A DNA stretch of 64,000 bases, from the NCBI RefSeq assembly GCF_000242635.2, contig NC_017770.1, forward strand, positions 806,001-870,000, written 5' to 3'. The DNA comes from Solitalea canadensis DSM 3403 (GTDB lineage Bacteria > Bacteroidota > Bacteroidia > Sphingobacteriales > Sphingobacteriaceae). Position numbers and translations under genes: made by a program. This document shows, piece by piece, positions 27,391 through 37,476 of this stretch. Within the stretch, counting starts at the first letter, position 1, and the number at the start of each line of letters is the position of its first letter. The notes below the pieces were generated by a model. That model was not told the origin of the DNA, did no database searches, and saw nothing but the letters and a program-made list of their open reading frames with translations.

Positions 27391-27975
27391 GTGTTTACAG
27401 GGATTATTGAAACATTGGGCGTTGTTTCCAATATAGAAAAAGAAGGTACAAATATTCATTTCACTATTGAATCACCTATTTCAACCGAATTGAAAATTGA
27501 TCAAAGTGTGGCTCATAATGGTGTTTGTTTAACTGTTGTTAAAACGGATAGTAATAAGCACACTGTTACAGCAATTGATGAAACGTTAACTAAAACCAAT
27601 TTGGGCAACTGGAATGTTGGTACTAAGGTAAATTTAGAGCGATGTATGCAGATGAATGGCCGCCTTGATGGGCATATTGTTCAGGGGCATGTCGATCAAA
27701 CTGCTGTTTGTACGCAAGCCGATACTAAGGATGGGAGTTGGGAATTTAGCTTTAAATATGATGCTTCGGTAGGAAATGTTACGGTAGAGAAAGGTTCAAT
27801 TACGGTTAACGGAACTAGCTTAACGGTTGTTAATTCGAAAGACGATGAGTTTTCGGTAGCAATAATTCCATATACATATGAACATACCAATTTTCATACG
27901 ATCAAAGTAGGCACTACTGTGAATCTTGAGTTTGACATTATTGGTAAATATGTCGCTAGGTTGATGAATAGATAA
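27391..27975 (+). CDS. ribE: Riboflavin synthase, alpha chain
   Basis: The 194-residue enzyme dismutates two molecules of 6,7-dimethyl-8-ribityllumazine to riboflavin. Two lumazine-binding repeats are visible, with NGVCLTVV in the first and VNGTSLTVVN in the second. The start is GTG at 27391: it gives MFTGIIETLG, the invariant N-terminus of this family, and no ATG lies upstream in frame at a suitable place. No FMN riboswitch is seen in the roughly 98-nt gap. A strong terminator follows. Confidence 0.95.
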   Translation: MFTGIIETLGVVSNIEKEGTNIHFTIESPISTELKIDQSVAHNGVCLTVVKTDSNKHTVTAIDETLTKTNLGNWNVGTKVNLERCMQMNGRLDGHIVQGHVDQTAVCTQADTKDGSWEFSFKYDASVGNVTVEKGSITVNGTSLTVVNSKDDEFSVAIIPYTYEHTNFHTIKVGTTVNLEFDIIGKYVARLMNR

Positions 27976-28058
27976 GGACCTTTAAAGTATACATAAATTC
28001 TGCTTTTAAGTGAGTATGAATAACTAAAAAGTACATAATTTAAATATTAGAAAAACTG

Positions 28059-28095
28059 AAAAGTTGATGCATGTAAAACATCAACTTTTTTTTAT
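28059..28095 (+). terminator. Terminator of ribE
   Basis: An 11-bp stem AAAAGTTGATG/CATCAACTTTT with a 9-nt loop, followed by T-rich sequence; 84 nt after the stop codon. Confidence 0.88.
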
Positions 28096-28178
28096 TTTAT
28101 GGATGAAAAAGTCTTTGCTATGAGCTAGAAATTTCCATTTTTGCATCTCCTTAAACCAAGTTACAACTAAAAATCTGG

Positions 28179-29396
28179 ATGAAGTTTATTGTTTATACTA
28201 CTGTTGCACTTATTTCTTTAGGCGGTTTTTCCGCATGTAATTCCAAAAAAGCAAAAGTTAAAAGCGTTGAAGACACGCGTTCCTGCATAGATAAAATGAG
28301 TCCTAAAACAGAGGATATTGCCAATATTAAAAAGGTCATACATGCAGATCAAAAAGCCTGGCAGTTGGATACCATTTTTGAGAAAAAAGTAAAAAAAGAG
28401 GGCTTCAATGGAAATGTGCTGGTGGCCCAAAAAGGTGTAGTTATCTACGAGAAATCTTTCGGATTTGCTTCCTTCGGTGGGAAAACAAAAGATAGTCTGA
28501 AATCCGATTCTAAGTTTCAGTTGGCTTCCATGTCAAAAACATTTACGGCTGTTGCCGTTTTAAAGTTGATAGAAGGAGGGAAGTTAAAATTGGATGATAG
28601 TGTTCAAAAGTTTATTCCGGATTTTCCTTATCATGGCATTGATATTAAAATGTTATTGTCGCATCGCAGTGGCTTGCCTTATTATGCTTATGCGTTTGAT
28701 GATAGTGTAAGAAGAGTAAAAACTCCTCCTGATAATAACCAGATATTAAAGTGGTTCGCTCAATCAAGGCCAAAACCTTATAATGTACCGGGGCGCTCAT
28801 TTGCGTATAACAATAGCAATTATATGGTGTTAGCTTCAATTGTTGAAAGAGTTACCGGAATGCCTTTCGATCAATACCTGAAAATGGCCATTTTTGATCC
28901 GCTTGGAATGAAAAATACATTTTTATTTACCACAAAAAATGATTCCATCAACGTAAACAGAACGTTTGGATACGAAGGTCGCAGAAAGGTTAGTGTTGAT
29001 TATTACGATAGTGTAATAGGTGATAAAGGGATTTATTCAACGGTTGAAGATCTGTTCAGATGGTATAAAGGACTTAATTCTGACTGTTTGATTTCTAAAA
29101 AGACAATAAAGGAAGCTTGGGAACCTCGTAGTTTTGAACGTAAAGGCATTAAAAACTATGGTTATGGTTTTAGAATGATCTTAAGAGATGTAGATAGCAA
29201 ACACCCTAAATATGTATATCATAATGGCTGGTGGAAAGGTTACAGTACACTTTTCTGGTTTAACCCTAAAGAAGATTATGTTGTTATTATTTTAGGGAAC
29301 CGAAAGAACGGAACAGTTTACAGAGTAAAAAGCATTTTGCAGGTAATGGAAGAAGACTCCAATGTGAGTGACTTGGACGATGAATTAGCAGATTAG
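28179..29396 (+). CDS. Serine hydrolase lipoprotein, class C beta-lactamase-like
   Basis: The 405-residue protein has a lipobox-like GFSAC (Cys20), so it is probably envelope-anchored. The beta-lactamase/DD-peptidase fold motifs are present: SMSK at 117-120 (nucleophile Ser117, Lys120), the YNN motif in FAYNNSNYMV, and HNGWW in the position of KTG/HxG. Such proteins are esterases, D-aminopeptidases or transpeptidase-like enzymes; true beta-lactamase activity is not implied. Flanked by the ribE terminator and a word-repeat array, so it stands alone. Confidence 0.88.
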   Translation: MKFIVYTTVALISLGGFSACNSKKAKVKSVEDTRSCIDKMSPKTEDIANIKKVIHADQKAWQLDTIFEKKVKKEGFNGNVLVAQKGVVIYEKSFGFASFGGKTKDSLKSDSKFQLASMSKTFTAVAVLKLIEGGKLKLDDSVQKFIPDFPYHGIDIKMLLSHRSGLPYYAYAFDDSVRRVKTPPDNNQILKWFAQSRPKPYNVPGRSFAYNNSNYMVLASIVERVTGMPFDQYLKMAIFDPLGMKNTFLFTTKNDSINVNRTFGYEGRRKVSVDYYDSVIGDKGIYSTVEDLFRWYKGLNSDCLISKKTIKEAWEPRSFERKGIKNYGYGFRMILRDVDSKHPKYVYHNGWWKGYSTLFWFNPKEDYVVIILGNRKNGTVYRVKSILQVMEEDSNVSDLDDELAD

Positions 29397-29398
29397 AT

Positions 29399-29490
29399 AG
29401 GAGATATGGGATTTGAGATATAAGATATGAGTTTGAGATAGAGAGTAACAGTAGTTTTCTCATATCTCAAATCTCACATCTCAAATCTAT
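29399..29490. repeat. Inverted word array GAGATTTGAGAT
   Basis: The left arm consists of degenerate GAGATATGGGATTTGAGAT-type words, the right arm of CTCATATCTCAAATCTCACA-type words in the opposite direction. The outer part of each arm is complementary (CATATCTCAAATCTC type), so it could form a long cruciform or RNA hairpin. It lies between converging genes (serine hydrolase and NUDIX gene). Confidence 0.65.
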
Positions 29491-29940
29491 TTAGAACCAT
29501 TGTTGGTTAATATTACCCAGGTAAGTAGTTCTGTCACTTGATCCAAATCCAAAAAGTATCTTTATTTCAGCTCCTATATTTGGGTATAGGTTTTTATCAT
29601 CAAGGTCATCCACATTTATCCATTCTGCCGAAAGCGCTGAAGTATGGATAGCATTTAAAACCGGAACACCTGCTACTATTTTCCCGGCAAAGATATTATG
29701 AACTACTACTTCCTGTTTTTCCACCCTATGGGTTTCTGCCACAAACAGTAAATCATCAATTTCAATAGTTAAGCCCAATTCTTCCTTAAGCTCACGTACA
29801 ACCGCTTGTTGTAATGATTCACCAACTTCAGGGTTGCCTCCAGGTAAACCATACACTTCGGTTCCACCATAAATGTATTTCATCAATAAAACCGAATCAT
29901 TGTTTAAAAGCACAATGGACGGTCGGATTTTGTGTTTCAT
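29491..29940 (-). CDS. NUDIX hydrolase
   Basis: The 149-residue protein has a complete Nudix box: G35, E41, R49-E50 and E53-E54 in GGNPEVGESLQQAVVRELKE, followed by ELGL. These acidic residues bind Mg for cleaving nucleoside diphosphate-linked substrates. The substrate cannot be assigned. It overlaps the upstream MFS gene by 4 nt (ATGA), so it is translationally coupled and the last gene of a four-gene operon. Confidence 0.92.
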   Translation of the reverse strand: MKHKIRPSIVLLNNDSVLLMKYIYGGTEVYGLPGGNPEVGESLQQAVVRELKEELGLTIEIDDLLFVAETHRVEKQEVVVHNIFAGKIVAGVPVLNAIHTSALSAEWINVDDLDDKNLYPNIGAEIKILFGFGSSDRTTYLGNINQQWF

Positions 29941-31178
29941 ATTTCTTTTTTTGGTTTAACTCGCATTGCAAATATAGCCCAGGCAATGGTGGTAAAAATA
30001 AAACCTAACCACATTGGCGCATAATATGACCTTGCAACTACAAATCCTCCTATTAATGGAGTAATAATTTGTGCTAATGATTGAATAGATTGTTGCATAC
30101 CTAATGTTTCACCTTGAATATGTTTCGGTGCCGAATTTGATACAACGGCTGCAAAGTTAGGCATGCTCAATCCCTGCATTATTGAGAATAAAGGAATACA
30201 TAAATATAAACCTATAACGCTTTGGGGCAAAAGATAAGTTAAATAACTGAAGGCAAAAACAATTAAAGCAAAATTGAGCAGCTGATAAGGACTGAACTTT
30301 TTTGATAATAACCGTAAAATGCCTGCTTGCGTAATGACTCCCCACAATCCGATAAACCCAAAAATATAACCGATATGGGCCTCATCAAATTCAAATTTCT
30401 TGATCAGGAAAACCTGGAAGAATTGAGTAAACATAGTAAATCCGAAAAAGAACAAAAAGACCACTATAAAAAGCGCTCTTAAATTACCACTGTTTAATAC
30501 CTTTCTAAGATTTAAAAAACCTCCTAATACACTAATTTTTGCTTTCCGGTTAGGAGTTTTGAGTGTTTCAGGAAAACGAATAATTACCAGTATGATATTA
30601 ATGATTACTAATAAAGCAGAGAAGAATATAGGAGTGCTGGCATCAAACCAATGGACAATCTTATCACTTGAAAGAATGCCGCCTAAAACAGGTCCGATGA
30701 TAAACCCTAATCCGAAGGCAGCCCCAATCATACCGAAGTTTTTTGCCTTACTTTCAGCATTACTTGAATCAGCAATGGCCGAATATATAACGGAAAGATT
30801 GCCTGCCGCACAACCGGCGATGGCTCGTCCAATAAATAAAAATTCGATTTTTCGGAAATGTATTCCTGCTGCAAAAGCCAGATAGCCAATAAGGGTAGCA
30901 AATAGGCTGTAAAAAAGAACCTTTTTTCGGCCATGTTTATCTGATAATCCACCTAAGTAGGGACCACTGAAAAACTGAAAAATGGAAAAGGTAGCTATTA
31001 ATAAGCCCAGCAAACGTGTTCGCTCTTCGTAAGAGGTTTGACCGATAAAGAGGATATCGGAATCAATAAATAATGGACCGACAATAGGAATTATAATACC
31101 AATGCCTAACAGATCGATAAAAACTGTTATGAAAATGGTCAATAAAGGACTTTTCTGCTTGTCAGGTGGTATTTCCAT
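29937..31178 (-). CDS. MFS transporter, TetA-like drug efflux branch
   Basis: The 413-residue protein has 12 hydrophobic segments and motif A, GGLSDKHGRKKVL, between TM2 and TM3, plus GFIIGPVLGG in TM5 (antiporter motif C-like). It resembles proton-driven multidrug/tetracycline exporters, but the substrate is unknown. Third gene of the operon esterase - GNAT - MFS - NUDIX; a GNAT acetylase beside an efflux pump could modify or export the same compound (inference). Confidence 0.9.
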   Translation of the reverse strand: MEIPPDKQKSPLLTIFITVFIDLLGIGIIIPIVGPLFIDSDILFIGQTSYEERTRLLGLLIATFSIFQFFSGPYLGGLSDKHGRKKVLFYSLFATLIGYLAFAAGIHFRKIEFLFIGRAIAGCAAGNLSVIYSAIADSSNAESKAKNFGMIGAAFGLGFIIGPVLGGILSSDKIVHWFDASTPIFFSALLVIINIILVIIRFPETLKTPNRKAKISVLGGFLNLRKVLNSGNLRALFIVVFLFFFGFTMFTQFFQVFLIKKFEFDEAHIGYIFGFIGLWGVITQAGILRLLSKKFSPYQLLNFALIVFAFSYLTYLLPQSVIGLYLCIPLFSIMQGLSMPNFAAVVSNSAPKHIQGETLGMQQSIQSLAQIITPLIGGFVVARSYYAPMWLGFIFTTIAWAIFAMRVKPKKEI

Positions 31179-31193
31179 AAGTAGAAGATTCAG

Positions 31194-31715
31194 TTATAAT
31201 TGTTTATAATTATGATTGAACCAAGCCATTGCTATGTCAGCCTCAAGTCCATTAACACCCATCACACGATTTACAAATTTGCCTTCAATCGTAAAGCCTA
31301 ATTTCTCATAAAAACGAATGGCTTTGTCATTACTTTCCCTCGCAAATAATTCGATGCGAAGTATGTTTGAATGGTTCTCTTCCACATCCTCAATCAATGC
31401 CGAAAATAAATGTCTTCCTACACCTTTTCCCTGCCATTCTGGATCCACAACGATGGTAAGTTCACTCAAAATATGCGAAAACACTTTGAGTGAGGGAGTA
31501 TAACAATGAATTTCGCCGATAAGTATCGATGGGTTATTATCGTGTTCAACCACTAAAATAACGCCATCTTCTGTAGACTTTTTAACAAAAGAGTCGATGT
31601 ATTCGGTATTTACCTCCGAAGAAATGCGGGCAATTCCGCCTTCAACTTCAGCAACTCTTTTGTATAGGTTTAAAATGGCTGTTAAATCAGCTTTTGTTCC
31701 TTTTCTAATCTTCAT
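31194..31715 (-). CDS. GNAT-family N-acetyltransferase
   Basis: The 173-residue protein carries the acetyl-CoA pyrophosphate-binding motif in VDPEWQGKGVGRHLFSAL (Q/RxxGxG/A) and a C-terminal NDKAIRFYEKLGF. The acceptor substrate is unknown. It lies 24 nt after the esterase gene and 15 nt before the MFS gene, so it is part of the same transcript. Confidence 0.92.
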   Translation of the reverse strand: MKIRKGTKADLTAILNLYKRVAEVEGGIARISSEVNTEYIDSFVKKSTEDGVILVVEHDNNPSILIGEIHCYTPSLKVFSHILSELTIVVDPEWQGKGVGRHLFSALIEDVEENHSNILRIELFARESNDKAIRFYEKLGFTIEGKFVNRVMGVNGLEADIAMAWFNHNYKQL

Positions 31716-31739
31716 AATAGCTGGGGTTCGACGATGGAT

Positions 31740-32531
31740 CTATTTTGATAACGAAAATAACCAAGATAATAACGAAGGCTCTGCAAACGCATTGTCCCAA
31801 CTGTTGTGATTTACTTCCGGATATTCGGTGTATTTAACCTTGCATCCGGCATCTTGTAATGCTTTATACATGGTGCGCGAAAATTCTACCGGAACCACTG
31901 AATCTTTGGCTCCATGGAAAATCCATACGGCTGTTTTCTTGGCATATTTTGTAACTGTTTCCGGACGAGCGCCACCACAAATAGGAACTGCAGCCGCAAA
32001 TAATTTTGGATTTCTCCAAAGCATTTCGAATGTACCCATGCCGCCCATTGACAGGCCCATTATGTAAACTTTTTTTGAATTTACATTCCCTTTTTTGATG
32101 TAATCTTTAAGCATTTTTTGGGTTAGCGCAAGTGGCAATGTGGGGTCTCCATCCACCTGAAAATTAAATGTACGATTATTGGCAACCGATGAGATCTTGA
32201 CATTAGACCAATAGTTGTTTGCCGGACATTGAGGGAAAATTACTATTGCCGGAAATTGTTTTCTTACTGAGTCTTTTAAAAATAATTTGGCTCCATGAGT
32301 AAGTTGTTGTTCATTATCACTTCCCCGCTCTCCTGCACCATGCAGAAATAATACTAACGGATATTTTTTTGATGAGTCGAAGTTGTCTGGTAATAGAATC
32401 CGATATAATAATGTGTCTCCCTTGTTGACGAAAGTTTGTTTTTCAAATAAACTCATGTCCTGGGCAATGGATTTTTTTGTAATGAAAGTGCTAAAAACGA
32501 AAAGTAATAGGTATAAAAGTTTTCTATTCAT
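31740..32531 (-). CDS. Secreted alpha/beta-hydrolase (prolyl-oligopeptidase / esterase-like)
   Basis: The 263-residue protein has a signal peptide (cleavage near SIAQ, residue 24) and then an alpha/beta-hydrolase fold: oxyanion-hole region LFLHGAGERGSDN, nucleophile in GLSMGGMG, acid in HGAKDSVVP, and catalytic His in PEVNHNSW. It resembles secreted esterases of the feruloyl-esterase/PHB-depolymerase-like type. First gene of the four-gene operon; substrate unknown. Confidence 0.88.
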   Translation of the reverse strand: MNRKLLYLLLFVFSTFITKKSIAQDMSLFEKQTFVNKGDTLLYRILLPDNFDSSKKYPLVLFLHGAGERGSDNEQQLTHGAKLFLKDSVRKQFPAIVIFPQCPANNYWSNVKISSVANNRTFNFQVDGDPTLPLALTQKMLKDYIKKGNVNSKKVYIMGLSMGGMGTFEMLWRNPKLFAAAVPICGGARPETVTKYAKKTAVWIFHGAKDSVVPVEFSRTMYKALQDAGCKVKYTEYPEVNHNSWDNAFAEPSLLSWLFSLSK

Positions 32532-32676
32532 TATTGACAGTTTTAGAATAATTATCTAATGTAAGGTATTGAATAGCTATTTCAAATGATCAAAAACGAT
32601 AAAATCGTTATTTTGAAGGTAGTTAACTAAAACTTTACAAGTATCTTTCATCAAATATTTATTTTAAAATCAATAT

Positions 32677-33252
32677 ATGACCAAAGGCCGGCTGGAAGCA
32701 TTTAGCGATGGCGTAATAGCTATCATCATCACAATTATGGTATTAGAGATCAAAGTACCTCACGGAAGTGATCTTATGGCTTTAAAGCCGCTTATTCCGG
32801 TAGTAATTAGTTATGTGCTGAGTTTCATTTATATAGGAATTTATTGGAATAATCATCATCATATGTTGCATGCAGCAGAGCGAATAGACGGGAGTGTTTT
32901 ATGGGCCAATTTATACCTGTTATTTTGGTTATCATTAATTCCATTTGTTACAGCTTGGATGGGCGAAAATCATTTTGCCCCTGTTACTATGATGATGTAT
33001 GGATTTATAATGTTGATGTGTGCGTTGGCTTACTATATTTTGCAAACAAGAATTATCGCTAAAAATGGGAAAGATTCCAAATTATCACAAGCTTTAGGAG
33101 CGGATTTTAAAGGGAAGGCTTCTCTTGTGCTGTATACACTTGCTATTGGAGCAGCTTTTATTCATGAATGGATTTCTGCTGCAATCTATGTTTTAGTGGC
33201 AGTTATGTGGCTTATACCAGATAAGCGAATTGAGAAGGTGATCGATAATTAA
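32677..33252 (+). CDS. TMEM175/DUF1211-family membrane protein, putative K+ channel
   Basis: The 191-residue protein begins MTKGRLEAFSDGVIAIIITI, the FSDGV motif of TM1 in bacterial TMEM175 channels, and has six hydrophobic segments. Bacterial relatives form potassium-permeable tetramers. The length fits. It is divergent from the esterase operon and faces a large AT-rich word array downstream. Activity as a K+ channel is inferred from the family. Confidence 0.88.
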   Translation: MTKGRLEAFSDGVIAIIITIMVLEIKVPHGSDLMALKPLIPVVISYVLSFIYIGIYWNNHHHMLHAAERIDGSVLWANLYLLFWLSLIPFVTAWMGENHFAPVTMMMYGFIMLMCALAYYILQTRIIAKNGKDSKLSQALGADFKGKASLVLYTLAIGAAFIHEWISAAIYVLVAVMWLIPDKRIEKVIDN

Positions 33253-33256
33253 TTAT

Positions 33257-33512
33257 GAACCATATAAGACATATAAGGAACATATAAGAAAAATGAGCTA
33301 AAATTTAAACCATATAAGACATATAAGAACATTTAAGCTATACTCTTATAATTTCTTATATGGTTCAAAAATTATGCAAGACATGTAAGGAGTTAAGCTA
33401 TATTCTTATAATTTCTTATATGACTTATATGGTTCAAAAATTATATAAGGCATGTAAGGATTAAAGCTATACTCTTATAATTTCTTATATGTCTTATATG
33501 GTTTAAAAATTA
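33257..33512. repeat. Inverted word array CATATAAGA between TMEM175-like gene and hscA
   Basis: AAACCATATAAGACATATAAG at 33307-33327 recurs as a perfect 21-nt inverted copy at 33484-33504. Between and around them are several more degenerate CATATAAG/CTTATATG words, plus three near-direct copies of the unit beginning TTAAGCTATACTCTTATAAT. It occupies nearly the whole 267-bp gap between two convergent genes and could fold into a long stem. It is not a CRISPR: no constant unit and no unique spacers. Confidence 0.75.
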
Positions 33513-33519
33513 TATGGTT

Positions 33520-35376
33520 TTACCCGATTGATTTGCCTTTCATGGCTGTGGCAATTGCAACGTCCATTACACGTTCGGCAAACGGGCGAGTATATTCGTT
33601 GACGGCATCAATTTGAGTTAGAATTTCATCTTTAGAGCCCTTTGGAAGTAGTTTTTTCAAGGCTTCAACCATTTCAATTGTTTTACTTCTTTCTTCATCA
33701 TTCAGTAAGTGACCGTTACTGTTTAAGAAGCGTTCAACTGTATAGATCATTTGTTCGCCTTCAGTGCGTGCCTCAATAATCATACGTTGAGCCACATCAT
33801 CTTTTGCGTGTGAAACTGAATCCAATAGCATTTTTTCAACTTCCTGATCTGTTAAACCATAAGTTGGTTTTATCTCAACTTCCTGTTTAACACCGGAACG
33901 CAATTCAATCGCCTGAACGGTTAATATACCATCAGCATTTAACAAGAAATTGATGTCGACTTTAGGAAAACCGGCCGGCATAGCAGGGATGCCTTTTAAG
34001 TCGAATTCGGCGAGTTTACGATTGTCCTTTATCAGGTCGCGTTCACCCTGGAATACCGAAATTTTCATGTTTACCTGACCATCAATTGCAGTTGTATACT
34101 GGCGGCCAGCTTTTGTCGGAACTTTTGAGTTACGAGGAATGATCACATCCATTAAACCACCCATTGTTTCTACACCTAATGAAAGAGGAGTAACATCAAG
34201 TAATAGGATGTCTTTACGGTTTCCGGCTAGGATGTCGGCCTGAATGGCAGCGCCTAAAGCCACAACTTCATCAGGATTAAGGGTATCATTCACTTCCTTG
34301 CCGAAAAATGACGAAACTGAATTTCTTACTAATGGTGTGCGGGTTGAACCACCAACCATTACAACCGCATCAATATCAACAGCGGTTAATTTTGAATCAG
34401 CCAGGGCATTTTTACAACTGTTAATGGTAAGATCTACTTTAGGTTGAATCAGCGATTCAAATGTTGACTTATCTATTGAACAATCGATTCCTTGAACTTC
34501 ACCTGCAAAGGAGTCATTAAAACTCAAGTGTTTTTTTGCTTCTTCTGCTTTTAATCGAAGCGATTGTCGAATTTCTTTATATTGTTTAAGCTCGTCCTCT
34601 GTTAATCCACTTCTTTTTACCCAATACTCAATAATTGCACGGTCAAAATCGTCTCCTCCTAAAAAGGTATCGCCATTGGTAGATAATACCTCGAAAATAC
34701 CATTTTGGATTTTCAGGATAGAGATATCAAATGTTCCGCCTCCTAAATCATAAACGGCAATGGTTTTTTCTTCATCCGGACTTAATCCAATGCCATAAGC
34801 TAAACTTGCGGCAGTTGGTTCGTTTACAATACGAAGAACATCTAGCCCTGCTAATTTACCTGCATCTCGTGTTGCCTGACGTTGCGAGTCATTAAAATAG
34901 GCCGGAACAGTAATTACAGCACGATTCACCGGTGTTTTTAAAGCATGTTCAGCACGCGCTTTAAGCTCCTTAAGAATCATAGCATATAGCTCGATGGGGG
35001 AGTAAAATTTGTCTCCAATTTTAACTTTTACAAGTGTATCGCTATCGTCATCAACAATTTTATAAGAGAAGAAATTCTGATAGTGCTCAATATCTTTATA
35101 TGATCGTCCAAGCAAACGCTTTACAGAGAAAATAGTATGTTCAGGGTCTTCAATTAAATGTTCTTTTGCATCATTTCCAACGACAACACCGCCAGCCTGA
35201 CCAAGGTGAATAATAGATGGTACCAATACCCCCTTGCCCATATCATTGATTACCTGCGGATTTTTTTCTGGATTGATAAAAGCTACTAACGAGTTTGTAG
35301 TTCCCAAATCAATACCCACAATAATATCTTCTTTTTGCAAAGAACCTGTTGCCAGGTTTATAGAGACTTTCGCCAT
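33520..35376 (-). CDS. hscA: Hsp70-family chaperone HscA (Fe-S cluster assembly)
   Basis: The 618-residue protein has the ATPase domain signatures [28 protein letters not shown] and [12 protein letters not shown], and a substrate domain near [13 protein letters not shown]. The N-terminal [17 protein letters not shown] and the relatively short C-terminus match Bacteroidota HscA rather than DnaK. HscA with HscB helps transfer Fe-S clusters from IscU. No iscU or hscB neighbour is present. A perfect TATCTTTG box (35409-35416) precedes it. The upstream codirectional cysteine synthase has its own terminator, so the two are separate units. Confidence 0.9.
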   Translation of the reverse strand: MAKVSINLATGSLQKEDIIVGIDLGTTNSLVAFINPEKNPQVINDMGKGVLVPSIIHLGQAGGVVVGNDAKEHLIEDPEHTIFSVKRLLGRSYKDIEHYQNFFSYKIVDDDSDTLVKVKIGDKFYSPIELYAMILKELKARAEHALKTPVNRAVITVPAYFNDSQRQATRDAGKLAGLDVLRIVNEPTAASLAYGIGLSPDEEKTIAVYDLGGGTFDISILKIQNGIFEVLSTNGDTFLGGDDFDRAIIEYWVKRSGLTEDELKQYKEIRQSLRLKAEEAKKHLSFNDSFAGEVQGIDCSIDKSTFESLIQPKVDLTINSCKNALADSKLTAVDIDAVVMVGGSTRTPLVRNSVSSFFGKEVNDTLNPDEVVALGAAIQADILAGNRKDILLLDVTPLSLGVETMGGLMDVIIPRNSKVPTKAGRQYTTAIDGQVNMKISVFQGERDLIKDNRKLAEFDLKGIPAMPAGFPKVDINFLLNADGILTVQAIELRSGVKQEVEIKPTYGLTDQEVEKMLLDSVSHAKDDVAQRMIIEARTEGEQMIYTVERFLNSNGHLLNDEERSKTIEMVEALKKLLPKGSKDEILTQIDAVNEYTRPFAERVMDVAIATAMKGKSIG

Positions 35377-35408
35377 TAATCTTTTCTTAAACTGATTTTA
35401 AATAACGG

Positions 35409-35416
35409 CAAAGATA
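35409..35416 (-). promoter_or_regulatory. -7 box of hscA (TATCTTTG)
   Basis: A perfect match on the minus strand, 32 nt before the hscA ATG; leader of about 28 nt. Confidence 0.65.
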
Positions 35417-35480
35417 AGGAATAGTTTTAGTGATGATTGTTTTAAATCTTTTTTGACATAAAAATGAGTTTACAAAAAAA

Positions 35481-35509
35481 GCCGCCATTTACGAATGGTA
35501 AATGACGGC
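35481..35509 (-). terminator. Terminator of the cysteine synthase gene
   Basis: A 12-bp stem with one mismatch (GCCGcCATTTAC / GTAAATGaCGGC), loop GAATG, followed on the minus strand by T7. Confidence 0.88.
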
Positions 35510-35541
35510 AGCTAAAAATTATTGTAAAAACTAGGAAATGC

Positions 35542-36597
35542 TTAAATACAGTTGCAACGATCAATTGGCTGATAATCGATAAACTCAACATCAGGAGCAA
35601 AATAACCTTCTTTTACTGGTTCTTCTTTCATCAGATCAGTGCTTAAATATTTTTTGTTACTATCGGCAAAAATGGTTACCACATTAGCATTTGAGCCCAT
35701 CTTGTTTTGCAACTTCATGGCTCCAATAATATTAGCGCCAGAAGAAATTCCAACTGCCAGGCCTAATTGACGAGCTAGTTTTTGCGCCATTAAAATTGAA
35801 TCGCCATCCGGAGCCTGAACCACTTCATCCAGTTCATTTAATTTAACAATAGCCGGAATAAACTCATCCGAAATGCCCTGAATACGGTGCGCACCTACTT
35901 TATATCCTGTTGTTAGGGTAGGTGATTCAGCAGGTTCCAATGCGTGGATTTTGATATCGGAATTCATCTTTTTAAGATAGTTTCCAACACCCATTACAGT
36001 GCCTCCGGTTCCAACTCCTGCTACAAAAGCATCAGGTTTAACTCCGATACTTCTTAGCTGGTTCCAGATCTCAACTCCGGTAGTTTTTTCGTGAGCGATC
36101 GAGTTGTACTCATTCGAAAACTGACAAGGTAAAAAGATGTTCGGATCAGCAGCTGCCATTTGCTCAGATAAAGCGATACTTCCCAGGAAACCGCCTTCTT
36201 CTTTGCTAATAAGCTTAATATCTGCACCCAAACTACTTATTATATCCATACGCTCTTTGCTGAGCCAGTTAGGCATAATAATGGTAACATCATGACCTAA
36301 GGCTTTACCTACTGCTGAAAATGCAATACCTGTATTTCCACTGGTCGCCTCCACAATTCTGTCGCCTTTCTTGATTTTACCTTCACGATAAGCCTGTTCT
36401 AAGATGTAAAGAGCCATACGGTCTTTAATACTTCCTGTAAGATTATAATGCTCACACTTTACATACAACTTACGTTCTTCGCCCTTAAACGTATAGGAAA
36501 TTTCAAGCATCGGGGTGTTGCCGATCATTCTCCAAAGTTCTCTGAACTTTTTCTCCAGACTGGTTGGAAAAACAGCCTGGCTTTCTTCAAGAATCAT
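35542..36597 (-). CDS. PLP-dependent cysteine synthase family protein
   Basis: The 351-residue enzyme has the PLP lysine at Lys58 in TGSIKDR, the substrate loop TSGNTG and the phosphate-binding GTGGTVMG. It makes cysteine (or a related amino acid) by beta-replacement on O-acetylserine. It is longer than typical CysK (about 310-320), with an extra N-terminal strip and a C-terminus ending DRCNCI. The length and C-terminal tail fit a Bacteroidota subgroup; cystathionine beta-synthase-type activity is an alternative. Its position next to hscA fits sulfur supply for Fe-S clusters, but the link is only suggestive. Confidence 0.88.
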   Translation of the reverse strand: MILEESQAVFPTSLEKKFRELWRMIGNTPMLEISYTFKGEERKLYVKCEHYNLTGSIKDRMALYILEQAYREGKIKKGDRIVEATSGNTGIAFSAVGKALGHDVTIIMPNWLSKERMDIISSLGADIKLISKEEGGFLGSIALSEQMAAADPNIFLPCQFSNEYNSIAHEKTTGVEIWNQLRSIGVKPDAFVAGVGTGGTVMGVGNYLKKMNSDIKIHALEPAESPTLTTGYKVGAHRIQGISDEFIPAIVKLNELDEVVQAPDGDSILMAQKLARQLGLAVGISSGANIIGAMKLQNKMGSNANVVTIFADSNKKYLSTDLMKEEPVKEGYFAPDVEFIDYQPIDRCNCI

Positions 36598-36851
36598 ATT
36601 AATTAATCGATTGGGGTTATAGGTTAAATAACTAAGTGCAATTTTAGGAAATAATTACTTAAATAGAGATTATAATACATTGTCTACCAATAAAATAGGG
36701 TTTGTGGTCTAGCGTTTGTTTGCAAGTAGAAAACCTTTCTAATGAGGCTGTAAGGGTGATTGGAGATGCTAAAGTAGCCGATAGTCGTATAAAAATTTTA
36801 CAAAGCAACTGATATTTCTTTTCGACCGTCTTCTTTATAAAGCACACTCTT

Positions 36852-37442
36852 ATGATTACCAGATCGTTTTTTATCGTTTTATTTTTCCTGATACCCGGTT
36901 GTTTGTTTGCACAATATAATGATGGCGTAGTTTTAGAATTGGGAGCTGGTTCCAGGGCAAATTTAGGAGGTAAATGGGGAGGTTTTAGGGGTTATACAAT
37001 TCCTGTGGCTGTAAATTTTATAGGCAGTACGGGATGGTATGGGGGAGTTTTGTTTCAAGGTGGGAAGATGAAAACTACTCCATCAAAGTTTTCAAATAAA
37101 GTATCCGAACAATTTGATCAGTGGTTGTTAGGCGCTCAGGCCGGTAAATTAATCCCATTGAATACATTTCTCTCAGCAGATATCAATATAGGTTTATCAT
37201 TGCTGTACACAGACGGTGTTGCTTTTGCAAATGATATAGCTTCTTTGTTTGACAAAAATGAAGAGTTCATTAACAACGAAAATGCATTTGACAATGCCCA
37301 TATAAATGGATCAAGCTCTTTATCATTTCTGTTTCTGCCTCATAAACAATCACCTGTATATTTTAAAGCAGGAGGCTATGTCAATTTAAATAGCTTTGCA
37401 ACGTCAAAAGGACTATTGTTTTCAATTGGATTAAGACTGTAA
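36852..37442 (+). CDS. Secreted outer-membrane-like beta protein of unknown function
   Basis: The 196-residue protein has a signal peptide (cleavage near LFAQ, residue 21) and then alternating Gly/aromatic strands (GSRANLGGKWGGFRGYTIPV, GGYVNLNSFATSKGLLF) typical of a small outer-membrane barrel of about eight strands, ending in L after an R (GLRL) rather than an aromatic residue. No family recognised. Divergent from cysteine synthase over a 254-bp gap that shows no clear promoter. Confidence 0.7.
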   Translation: MITRSFFIVLFFLIPGCLFAQYNDGVVLELGAGSRANLGGKWGGFRGYTIPVAVNFIGSTGWYGGVLFQGGKMKTTPSKFSNKVSEQFDQWLLGAQAGKLIPLNTFLSADINIGLSLLYTDGVAFANDIASLFDKNEEFINNENAFDNAHINGSSSLSFLFLPHKQSPVYFKAGGYVNLNSFATSKGLLFSIGLRL

Positions 37443-37476
37443 AGTAATTGAAATTTCTTTACCACGGCTTCACGCA

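Noticed and set aside
33257-33512. Possible CRISPR array
   Set aside because: The repeated words are variable in length and spacing, there is no constant repeat with unique spacers, and no cas gene is near.
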